From Pelagicoccus enzymogenes (lineage in GTDB: Bacteria > Verrucomicrobiota > Verrucomicrobiia > Opitutales > Opitutaceae): DNA of 64,000 nucleotides. The notes under the pieces were generated by a model that saw nothing but the letters and a program-made list of their open reading frames with translations, was not told the DNA's origin and made no database searches. Made by a program: the position numbers and the translations under genes. The stretch lies in NCBI RefSeq assembly GCF_014803405.1, contig NZ_JACYFG010000036.1, positions 372,001 to 436,000 of the forward strand, written 5' to 3'. This document shows, in pieces, positions 17,132-24,993 of this stretch (position 1 is the stretch's first letter; each line of letters opens with the position of its first letter).

Positions 17132-18397
17132 CTAACCGTTGAAACTTTGCATGATCGAGAGGAACGGCAGGAAGAGAGCCAACACGATCAGCACCACGGC
17201 AATCGCCAGAAACACGATCATCAACGGTTGCACCATGGCAGTGAGGCTGGAGATCGAGTTGTCGACTTCCTCGTCGTAGATGTCCGCGATTTGCCCAAGC
17301 ATCTCAGGCAAGTCGCCCGTTTCCTCCCCTACTTCGACCATGGAAGTCACCATCGTCGGAAAAATCTTGGTGCCCACCAAGGTCGAGGCGATGCCCTCGC
17401 CATCCTTCACTCGGTTTCGGACAGTCTCCACCGCGCTGATCACATGCTTGTTTCCGCAAGCGTCTCGCGTAATGCGAAGCGCGTCGAGAATTGGTACGCT
17501 GCTTTCGATCAAGGTACCCAAGGTCCTCGAAAAGCGGATCACGTATACCTTTGTGTAAAGTTCCCCGATTCCGATGCTCTTTAGTTTCAGCCAATCGTAA
17601 AGGCTGCGCCCGACACTCGTCGCTCCAAACAGGCGCTTGAAAAGGTAGAGACCAAACAAGCCTCCAAAAATGGCATACCAGTATCCCACGATAAACTTGC
17701 TCACCATCAGCACATAAACTGTGAGCAGCGGCATCTTATCCTCCCCGATTTCCTCGATGAAAATCTGTTCGAACTTCGGCACCACGAAGATTAGCAGAAA
17801 CATCACGATGACGAAGGAAATCACCATCACCACCGTCGGATAGGTCATGGCCGAGGCTAATCTGGCTTTCATCCGCTCCGTCTTTTCCAAGTAGGTCGCC
17901 AACCTCGCCAGCGAAACTTCCAGCATGCCGCTCGCCTCTCCAGCACGGGCCATGTTTACGTAGAGAAAGTCAAACTCCTTGGGAAAGCCCGCCAATGCAT
18001 CGGAAAAAGTACTGCCGGATTGGATACTCTCGATCAAGGAGTTCTGTATCCATCGAAAGACGACATTCTTTTCCTGATCCTTCAAGACCTCCAAGGACCG
18101 CACGAGCGTCAGACCCGCTTGGAGCAGGGTTGCCAACTTTCGCGTAAATTCAGCCAAGGCCTTCTTTTTCACCGCCGAACCGATGTACATCGGCTTTTTG
18201 GCAGCCTTAGCCGACTTCTGTCCGGTCGCCGTGGCCGAGGTGTCGTTCGCGCCCGCAGGCTTCACCACAGTAACGCGCGCAGGCGTCAGACCGTAGCTGC
18301 GGATTTGCTTCACCGCCTGTTGACGAGAGGCGCCTTCCACAATCCCTTTGCGCTCCTTCCCTTCCGAGTCTATAGCGATGAACCTGAATTTCGACAT
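17132..18397 (-). CDS. gspF: Type II secretion / type IV pilus inner-membrane platform protein (GspF family)
   Basis: 421 residues. An N-terminal soluble lead (about 1-75) precedes two tandem GspF domains (about 85-205 and 285-410) with membrane helices near 185-210, 235-260 and 385-410. The family signatures VNMARAGEASGML and TSMVEVGEETGDLPEML are both present. It forms the inner-membrane platform on which GspE acts. The gspE gene lies 29 nt upstream on the same strand, so the two form an E-F operon. PilC is the close alternative; without the rest of the cluster the two systems cannot be fully separated. Confidence 0.9.
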   Translation of the reverse strand: MSKFRFIAIDSEGKERKGIVEGASRQQAVKQIRSYGLTPARVTVVKPAGANDTSATATGQKSAKAAKKPMYIGSAVKKKALAEFTRKLATLLQAGLTLVRSLEVLKDQEKNVVFRWIQNSLIESIQSGSTFSDALAGFPKEFDFLYVNMARAGEASGMLEVSLARLATYLEKTERMKARLASAMTYPTVVMVISFVIVMFLLIFVVPKFEQIFIEEIGEDKMPLLTVYVLMVSKFIVGYWYAIFGGLFGLYLFKRLFGATSVGRSLYDWLKLKSIGIGELYTKVYVIRFSRTLGTLIESSVPILDALRITRDACGNKHVISAVETVRNRVKDGEGIASTLVGTKIFPTMVTSMVEVGEETGDLPEMLGQIADIYDEEVDNSISSLTAMVQPLMIVFLAIAVVLIVLALFLPFLSIMQSFNG

Positions 18398-18426
18398 AAC
18401 AATTGCGAACCGCTGTTAAGGAGCGA

Positions 18427-20115
18427 TCAGGAGTAACGTATCACTTCTTCCACCGAGGTGACACCGGTGAAAATGTTGCGTAGGCCATCTTCCCGCAGCG
18501 TTCGCATTCCCTCGTTCAACGCCTGCTCCCGGATAGCCGCAGCAGGACGCCCCTCGCTGATTAGCTCCCGCACCGATTCCGACACCGACAGCATCTCGAA
18601 AATGCCTTGCCGGCCCGTATACCCCGTGTTGGCGCAGGCCACACACCCGCTTCCCTGGAAAAACTCCTTTTGCTGGATGATTGCCGCATCCAGATTCAAC
18701 TGCTGCAGCAGGGTCGCATCCGGTAGATACGAACGACGGCAATTAGGGCAAATCTTGCGCAGGAGTCGCTGGGCTAGCACTGCCTCCAACGACGAGGAAA
18801 TCAGAAACGGCTCGACTCCCATGTCCATCAAACGGGTCACTGCGCCCGCCGCGTCGTTGGTGTGTAAGGTGCTGAGAACCAAGTGCCCCGTCAGCGAAGC
18901 TTGGATCGCGATCTGAGCCGTATCCAAATCACGGATTTCGCCCACCATGATGATGTCAGGATCTTGCCGCAGGAAGGACTTGAGCGTGCTGGCGAAGGTC
19001 AAGCCGATGTGCGGGTTCACGCCCACCTGCATGATACCGTCGATTTCGTACTCAATCGGATCCTCTGCCGTCATCAACTTCGACTCTACCTGGTTCAACC
19101 GTTTCAAGCAGCTGTACAAAGTCGTCGTCTTGCCCGATCCTGTCGGGCCTGTAGAAATGAAAATCCCGTTAGGCCGGGCGATCGACTTCTCCACCGCCAC
19201 GAGCACATCCTCCGGCATCCCCAAAGAATCGAGTTCAAGCTGCGTCGCCCCCTGGTCCAGGACACGCAACACCACGCTTTCGCCAAACTGTGTCGGCAAA
19301 GTGGATACGCGCAAATCCACATGCCTACCAGTCACGACGAGCCGCACCTTCCCGTCCTGCGGCACGCGACGTTCCGCGATATTCAAGTCGCCCAAGACCT
19401 TCACGCGAGAGATGATCGGGACAGCGAGTTCGCGCGGCGGCGGCGACATCTCGTAGAGAGCTCCATCGATTCTATAGCGAATCTTGAACTCCTTTTCGAA
19501 GGGCTCGAAATGGATGTCCGAAGCCTTGTCTTTGATGGCCTGAGCTAGGACGAGATTCACAAAGCGAATGATCGGCGTTTCCCCCGCCATTCCCAACAAG
19601 TCGTCAGGACTAATGTCGTCCTCGTCCGAAACGTCGCTTAGATCCAGCTCCTCGAGAATCCCCGTGTAGTCGACATTCTTGGGCCGGTAGTAGACATCCA
19701 GCAATTCATCCACCACCTGCGGATCGAGCAAAAGCAGCCGCACATCGCGATTGACCGCAAACGCAACATCGTCGACCACGCTCGTATTGAAGGGGTCCGT
19801 CGTCACGATAGTGAGCTGACGCTCGGTGCTTTCGATCGGCACCACCCCGTGCATGCGAGCGAGCGACGGCTCCAGCATCGAAATCAACTCCGGCGCAATG
19901 TCGTAAGGAGCATCCTTCAGACGGCGAATTCCCAAATAGCTCGCTACCGTATCCAAAAACACAGAACGATTCAGCTTCGCATCCTCGACCACCAAAGTGG
20001 CCAACGACCCCTTCCCATCCGCGACTTTTGCGAGCAATTCGTCCAAGGTCGCGCGGTCCAGCAAACCGTGGATTTGGCAGAGGTCGTAAACCGCCTGGTT
20101 GTGTGAGTCGTACAT
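18427..20115 (-). CDS. gspE: Type II secretion / type IV pilus assembly ATPase (GspE/PilB family)
   Basis: 562 residues. A MshEN-type N-terminal domain (about 1-150), an N2 domain, then the hexameric ATPase core with Walker A STGPTGSGKTTT (323-330 region), Asp box MTAEDPIEY, Walker B IIMVGEIRD, His box STLHTNDA and a zinc-binding CPNC...CVAC pair near 460 and 490. It powers pseudopilus assembly from the cytoplasm. Upstream of gspF in the same direction. Full family length with all motifs intact. Confidence 0.93.
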   Translation of the reverse strand: MYDSHNQAVYDLCQIHGLLDRATLDELLAKVADGKGSLATLVVEDAKLNRSVFLDTVASYLGIRRLKDAPYDIAPELISMLEPSLARMHGVVPIESTERQLTIVTTDPFNTSVVDDVAFAVNRDVRLLLLDPQVVDELLDVYYRPKNVDYTGILEELDLSDVSDEDDISPDDLLGMAGETPIIRFVNLVLAQAIKDKASDIHFEPFEKEFKIRYRIDGALYEMSPPPRELAVPIISRVKVLGDLNIAERRVPQDGKVRLVVTGRHVDLRVSTLPTQFGESVVLRVLDQGATQLELDSLGMPEDVLVAVEKSIARPNGIFISTGPTGSGKTTTLYSCLKRLNQVESKLMTAEDPIEYEIDGIMQVGVNPHIGLTFASTLKSFLRQDPDIIMVGEIRDLDTAQIAIQASLTGHLVLSTLHTNDAAGAVTRLMDMGVEPFLISSSLEAVLAQRLLRKICPNCRRSYLPDATLLQQLNLDAAIIQQKEFFQGSGCVACANTGYTGRQGIFEMLSVSESVRELISEGRPAAAIREQALNEGMRTLREDGLRNIFTGVTSVEEVIRYS

Positions 20116-20187
20116 AGAGGAACGAAGTCCAGAAAATCTATCCCTGCTTGTCCCCGCATGTCCAGCGACATTCTTAGGGCGCTTACC

Positions 20188-21066
20188 TCATAACTTCCCT
20201 CTCAAATCCATCACGGCCCGCTTGATCTCTCCCGGGCGGGTCCACGGAATAAAGTGGTTCACCCCTTCCAATATCCGCAATTCAACTACGCCAGCAGGCA
20301 TGACGCGCTCCACGTAGTCCGCGTTTTCCTTGGGCACCAGCTCGTCCTGATCTCCCTGCAGGACGATAGTCGGAACCTGCACCCTCGCCAACTTTGGCTT
20401 CAACTCCTGCAGCTCGCCCCGAAGCGGCCAAATTTCGTCGTTGCTGTTCCGCCACTCGCGCGAGAGTCCCCAGCGAACAAGAGGAAACTTGCCTACCCAG
20501 TTGAACCACTTTCGCTCCTCCAAATCTGGGTCCATCGACGGAGCTACCAGAATCATCCCCGCGACCGATTCCGGATAGTCGACCGCCAGCTCCGCCACCA
20601 CGGGTCCGCCCAGAGAATGTCCCACCCAGATAGCCGGCAAGGCCACGCCGGATGCCACCACCGCGTCGCGAATCCGCTTAGCCTGCATAGATATCGAGGG
20701 CTCCGATCCATTCGGTCGCGTTTCGCCAAAGCCCGGCCGATCCACTGATACCACGGTGAACTGCGAGCTCAATTCCTCGTCGGACAGCAGGTGCGCAAAG
20801 TTGTCCCAACTCCCAGGCGAGCCGTGCACGAAAACTAAGGTCGGGCCCCCGCCCGCACGTGCCAGAAAAACGCTGCCCTGCTCATCCTGATGTTCGAAAT
20901 AGACTGGGGCCGCTTGCCCACGCTCCGCGAAAAGCTCCCGAATTTCCTCCTCCGGCATCCGCAAGGACATACAGCCAGAAAACACCATCGAAACGGCGAA
21001 GCTTCCCGCCAGCAGGAACAGCATGCACCCAAGTGATTTCCCAAGAGTAAAAACGCGGACTGCCAT
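20188..21066 (-). CDS. Alpha/beta hydrolase, probable lipoprotein
   Basis: 292 residues from the start at 21066; a start at 21078 would add MCGV. The signal region ends in VFSGC, a lipobox, so the protein should be lipid-anchored. The alpha/beta hydrolase fold shows HGSPGSWDNF (oxyanion region), nucleophile elbow GHSLGG, acid in QGDQDELVP and His in EGVNHFIPW, so the triad is complete. Substrate unknown. It stands alone between gspE and the metal-efflux operon, transcribed away from the latter. Confidence 0.85.
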   Translation of the reverse strand: MAVRVFTLGKSLGCMLFLLAGSFAVSMVFSGCMSLRMPEEEIRELFAERGQAAPVYFEHQDEQGSVFLARAGGGPTLVFVHGSPGSWDNFAHLLSDEELSSQFTVVSVDRPGFGETRPNGSEPSISMQAKRIRDAVVASGVALPAIWVGHSLGGPVVAELAVDYPESVAGMILVAPSMDPDLEERKWFNWVGKFPLVRWGLSREWRNSNDEIWPLRGELQELKPKLARVQVPTIVLQGDQDELVPKENADYVERVMPAGVVELRILEGVNHFIPWTRPGEIKRAVMDLRGKL

Positions 21067-21200
21067 CACACCACACAACGAATCGCAAACTCATTCGACG
21101 ACAAAAAACAGACATTCGCAAACGCTGCACAAACGTTGTTCCCACTGCACACCGCCCTTTTGACTTCACAAAACGAAAATAAAATACCAAATAGTGTTTA

Positions 21201-21599
21201 GTGAACTGGATCAGAGTAACAGCAGTCCTTCTCATCACAGCGATTTTTAATCCGCTGTGCTGCTGCCTTGATCTCAGCGCGGAACCGCTCGAGCAAGCGA
21301 GCCCAAGCGCCGCAGCACATTCCTGCTGCACCGCTTCCACCGAAGCGAAGTCGGGCCTCGGCAAACACAGCCAAGAAGAATGCCCGCACAGCTCCGAGAA
21401 GGATTCTCAAATCAACGAGGGAGCCTTGGCCCAGGACTCACTGCAAAAGCCCCACCAGCCCCTCGTTTACACTTTGCCCGCGTTGCCAGTTCTTGCCGCG
21501 GCGCCCCAGTCGCAAACGCCACGCGACAACACTCGGATTCGGGCCCTACAGGAACCCAGCTCCCAGCGTTCCTTGGCGTACTGTGTCTACTTGATTTGA
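21201..21599 (+). CDS. Small exported Cys/His-rich protein of the metal locus
   Basis: 132 residues with a GTG start at 21201; an in-frame stop lies 7 nt upstream. The N-terminus is a hydrophobic export segment (NWIRVTAVLLITAIF) followed by CCC, AAAHSCC and EECPHSSE clusters of Cys and His, then a Pro-rich tail ending LAYCVYLI. I do not recognise a named family, though small proteins of this layout occur in front of copper/heavy-metal efflux genes. It is the first gene before the structured element and the TolC-CusB-CusA genes, so a metal-binding or sensing role is inferred. Confidence 0.6.
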   Translation: MNWIRVTAVLLITAIFNPLCCCLDLSAEPLEQASPSAAAHSCCTASTEAKSGLGKHSQEECPHSSEKDSQINEGALAQDSLQKPHQPLVYTLPALPVLAAAPQSQTPRDNTRIRALQEPSSQRSLAYCVYLI

Positions 21600-21600
21600 C

Positions 21601-21745
21601 GCGAGCTAAGAGCTGACCACCTCTAACGTCAGAGGGGCAGCACTACCGAACTAGGAGCCGACACGTATCGGCTCGACTGTACGAAGGCGAGTAACGCCTT
21701 CCGATCTACGTTCAACCGATCCCGCAAGGATCAATCTTCGCTCGC
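21601..21745 (+). ncRNA. Candidate structured RNA element upstream of the efflux operon
   Basis: A nested fold can be drawn by hand. Closing helix: GCGAGCtAAGA (21601-21611) with TCTTcGCTCGC (21735-21745), 10 pairs and one mismatch. Inside: hairpin 21612-21641 (GCTG, CC and CCTCT pairing AGAGG, GG and CAGC, two bulged A); helix GAACTAG (21648-21654) with CTAcGTTC (21706-21713), enclosing two perfect 7-bp hairpins GAGCCGA/TCGGCTC (21655-21674) and GAAGGCG/CGCCTTC (21683-21701); and hairpin GATCC/GGATC (21718-21732) with a GCAA loop. It begins 1 nt after the upstream stop and ends 5 nt before the next ATG. Function unknown; a cis-acting leader of the efflux genes is the simplest reading. Confidence 0.6.
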
Positions 21746-21750
21746 AACAA

Positions 21751-23073
21751 ATGACATCCGTAACTACTCGTTCAACGCTCCGAACACTGCAGACGCTCGT
21801 CCTCGGCTTTTCGATCTGCGGCTCCGTTCCTCCTCTCGCCCTCGCCAACGGCAGCCAAGAGACTGCCGCATATGGGCTCGCCGACCGCGACATCGTCGGC
21901 CCCTACATAGCCGCCGCACTCGAAAACAATCCCGAGCTCCAAGCTGCCGAGAAACGCTACCAAGCAGCCCGCCAAAGCATCGACTACGCCGGAGCGCTCC
22001 CCAACCCCAGGGTCCAGCTCACCCATTTCGTGGAATCCATTCAGACGCGCACTGGACCTCAGCGGCAAGCGATCTCCCTGCAGCAACCGCTTCCATGGTT
22101 CGGAAAACTGGATACGACTCGCCAGATTGCTCGTAGCCAAAGCGAAGCCCTCTGGCACTCCTACGCGTCGCAGCAATTCGAGCTAGCGGACAAAATAGCT
22201 TCGAGCGTTCTGGAAATAGCCTTTCTAGACAAAGCCATCGCCATCACCAAGCAAAACGCCAGCCTCCTGAACCGCCTCGAAGCAATCGTGGAGGACAAGG
22301 TTAAAGCCGGCGGCGACCTCTCAGACCTGCTCAAGATACAGGTAGAGGCGCATCGATTGGAGGACACCTTGGCGTCCCAAGAGACAAAACGGGTCATGAG
22401 CCTCGCGACCTTGCAAAGCCTCCTCGGGAGCGACTCCGAAACCCTGCAACTTCCCAGTGACTGGAACGCTCCCTCACTCGCCTCAACGCAAGAGCAGGAA
22501 TGGCTAGATGCCATTCGGCAAAGATCTCCCAAGCTCGCAATGCTGCGCTCCCTCGCGGAGAACCAAGCCTCAAGAGAGAGACTCGCCCAGTTCGCCGCAA
22601 AACCGGATCTCAGCGTCGGCATAAACTACATCCGCACCGGCCAATCGCTGGGATCAAACGCTCCCGACAACGGCAGGGATCCCTGGGCCATCATGGTCGG
22701 GATAAGCCTTCCCATCTGGGGTAAGGCCAACAACGCCATAGCGCTCCAGGCATCCTTGGAAAAAGAGGCGATGGAAGCGGACATTCGCGGACTGGAGCTG
22801 GAGCTGAACGCGACGGGCAAATCCTTGCTTGCGCGCTTAGCAGACTCGAAAGCACGCATGATACGATATGAGACAAAACTCCTGCCCCTCGCTAGACAAG
22901 CGCAGGAAATCTCCGCTTCTAGCTACCAGACCGGCAAAGCTTCCATCCTCGATCTTATCGATAGCGAGCGAGCACTCTTGAAGTTAGAAACTGAATACTG
23001 GCGGGCGGCCGCCGACGCATGGCAAGCCCGTTGGAAGCTCGCCAGCCTAGCCGGAGGATTCTGGCTGAACTAG
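21751..23073 (+). CDS. TolC-family outer membrane efflux protein (CusC-like)
   Basis: 440 residues. An N-terminal signal peptide (about 1-34, hydrophobic LVLGFSICGSVPPLALA) is followed by the duplicated alpha-helical barrel repeats of the outer membrane efflux family (NNPELQAAEKRYQAARQSID early; SSYQTGKASILDLIDSERAL late). It would form the outer membrane channel for the CusBA pump encoded directly downstream (27-nt gap to the adaptor gene). The start codon is only 5 nt after the closing helix of the structured element. Confidence 0.9.
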   Translation: MTSVTTRSTLRTLQTLVLGFSICGSVPPLALANGSQETAAYGLADRDIVGPYIAAALENNPELQAAEKRYQAARQSIDYAGALPNPRVQLTHFVESIQTRTGPQRQAISLQQPLPWFGKLDTTRQIARSQSEALWHSYASQQFELADKIASSVLEIAFLDKAIAITKQNASLLNRLEAIVEDKVKAGGDLSDLLKIQVEAHRLEDTLASQETKRVMSLATLQSLLGSDSETLQLPSDWNAPSLASTQEQEWLDAIRQRSPKLAMLRSLAENQASRERLAQFAAKPDLSVGINYIRTGQSLGSNAPDNGRDPWAIMVGISLPIWGKANNAIALQASLEKEAMEADIRGLELELNATGKSLLARLADSKARMIRYETKLLPLARQAQEISASSYQTGKASILDLIDSERALLKLETEYWRAAADAWQARWKLASLAGGFWLN

Positions 23074-23100
23074 CACCCAAATTTTCAAAAAGTCGTTCCC

Positions 23101-24993
23101 ATGAAAACGAAAAACCTAATTATTTCCGCAGGCATTGCCCTGCTGATCGCAGCCTTCCTAATCGGACGCTGGACCGCTCCTTCGCCTGCTGTCCATGACC
23201 CGTCCATCGCTGAAAAAGCCGCTCCGACAACAGCCGAACCCGAGGTTTGGACCTGTTCGATGCACCCCCAGATCCAGCAGCCAGAACCAGGCGACTGCCC
23301 GATTTGCGGAATGGACCTCATTCCTCTGGAAAACGATTCAGATGGAGACGAGGGGCCACGAACTCTTAGCATGAGTGAAAGCTCCAGAGCATTGGCCAAC
23401 ATTCAAACTTCCGTTATCAAACGTCGTTTCCCGACCGCGGAGATTCGTCTCGTAGGTAAACTTGAATACGACGAAACGAAAGTGAAGTCGCTCACCGCAC
23501 GCTTTCCCGCTCGCATCGACGAGTTGTTCGTCAACTTCCCAGGCGTCCCCGTGCAAAAGGGTGACCACCTCGCTCGCGTCTACAGCCCCGAGCTCCTGAC
23601 CGCCCAGAGCGAACTCATCACCGCCCATCGCTACGATCCCGACAGCGCCGCAACGCGAGCCGCCAAAGAAAAGCTTCTTCTCTGGGACCTCCTCCCCAAT
23701 CAGGTCGATGCCATCCTAAAAAGCGGCAAAGCGAGTGACACTTTCGAACTGAAAGCTCCAATCGCAGGAATCGTAGTCAATAAAAACATAAACGAAGGCG
23801 ATTACATGAAGACAGGGCAACCGCTCTTTCGTATCGTTGATCTCAATACGCTTTGGCTGCAACTCAACGCCTACGAATCCGATCTCGCTTGGCTCCGCTT
23901 CGGTCAACAAGTCACCTTCTCCGTCGAAGCTTATCCCGGGCAGAACTTCCAAGGACAAATCACATTCATCGAGCCCGAAATCAACCGAGCAACTCGCACA
24001 GTCGCCGTCCGAGTAAACGTCGACAATGCCGCGGGCAAACTGAAACCAGGCATGTTCGCTAAAGCGCGCGCTAAATCTCAGGTAGCCCAGGCCGGCAGCG
24101 TCTTCGAGCCGGAATTTGCCGGAAAGTGGATCAGCCCCATGCACCCCGAAATCGTTAAGGATGGTCCTGGTCACTGTGACATTTGCGGGATGGACCTCGT
24201 GCCCGCAGAAGAATTGGGCTACGTACAAAACCCCGATGCGGAACCGCCACTCGTCATCCCCGCATCCGCCGTGCTACGCACCGGAAAAAGAGCAGTGGTC
24301 TATATCGAAAAACCGAATACAAGCCGTCCTACATTCGAGGGCCGAGAAATTGAATTGGGCCCGCGAGCCGGCGAAGTCTTCGTCGTGAGATCTGGACTGG
24401 CGAAAGGTGATCGCGTTGTGACCAATGGAGCCTTCAAAATCGATTCTGCTCTCCAGATCAAAGCCAAGCCCAGCATGATGAACCCCCAAGGCGATGCCTC
24501 GCCCCCAAGTCACCACCACGGAGACGGTGAAATGGCATCAAGCGCTTCGAAAGCTGCGGCACTCGAGATCGCTCCCGGAAGCGCCTCCCAAATCGTGAAC
24601 CACTACCTCGCGATGCAATCAGCTCTTGCGGGAGACGATCTCGAGGAAGCCAAAAACGCAGCAAACGCCATGATGAAGATCACCGGACACTCTGGAGACC
24701 TGCCAGATCTGCTGCACGACATGCTGGCAGCAGATGATATCGACGCGTTCCGCCGACCGCATTTCGAGAAACTCTCCAATGCCTTCATCGCTGCAGCGAA
24801 AACGGACGCCAACGCCTTTGAGCAGCCGCTGACAATAATGCATTGCCCCATGGTGTATCCAGATCGTGGAGCCGATTGGCTGCAAGGAGACCTTAACCTG
24901 AAAAACCCTTACTTCGGCGCCATGATGCTCACTTGTGGAGAGGTAAAAGGGACGTTGGGCAAGGAACGAGAGTCAAGTGAGGTCGAGCAATGA
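23101..24993 (+). CDS. Heavy-metal RND efflux periplasmic adaptor (CusB-like) with two metal-binding modules and DUF3347
   Basis: 630 residues, longer than the roughly 400 of E. coli CusB. Domains: N-terminal membrane anchor (7-22); heavy-metal-binding domain 1 (about 49-76, CSMHPQI...CPICGMDL); adaptor core with barrel-sandwich hybrid and beta-barrel (about 105-330); heavy-metal-binding domain 2 inserted at 342-372 (SPMHPEI...CDICGMDL); membrane-proximal domain; His-rich linker (SHHHGD, about 470); C-terminal DUF3347 domain (about 495-620) ending NPYFGAMMLTCG. The modules indicate copper/silver-type metal capture and delivery to the pump. It overlaps the pump gene by 4 nt. Confidence 0.92.
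   Translation: MKTKNLIISAGIALLIAAFLIGRWTAPSPAVHDPSIAEKAAPTTAEPEVWTCSMHPQIQQPEPGDCPICGMDLIPLENDSDGDEGPRTLSMSESSRALANIQTSVIKRRFPTAEIRLVGKLEYDETKVKSLTARFPARIDELFVNFPGVPVQKGDHLARVYSPELLTAQSELITAHRYDPDSAATRAAKEKLLLWDLLPNQVDAILKSGKASDTFELKAPIAGIVVNKNINEGDYMKTGQPLFRIVDLNTLWLQLNAYESDLAWLRFGQQVTFSVEAYPGQNFQGQITFIEPEINRATRTVAVRVNVDNAAGKLKPGMFAKARAKSQVAQAGSVFEPEFAGKWISPMHPEIVKDGPGHCDICGMDLVPAEELGYVQNPDAEPPLVIPASAVLRTGKRAVVYIEKPNTSRPTFEGREIELGPRAGEVFVVRSGLAKGDRVVTNGAFKIDSALQIKAKPSMMNPQGDASPPSHHHGDGEMASSASKAAALEIAPGSASQIVNHYLAMQSALAGDDLEEAKNAANAMMKITGHSGDLPDLLHDMLAADDIDAFRRPHFEKLSNAFIAAAKTDANAFEQPLTIMHCPMVYPDRGADWLQGDLNLKNPYFGAMMLTCGEVKGTLGKERESSEVEQ

Noticed and set aside
21601-21745. tRNA or tmRNA identity for the structured element
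   Set aside because: There is a TTCAA-like stretch, but no T-arm pairing around it, no CCA-type acceptor end and the helices do not match a cloverleaf of tRNA size.
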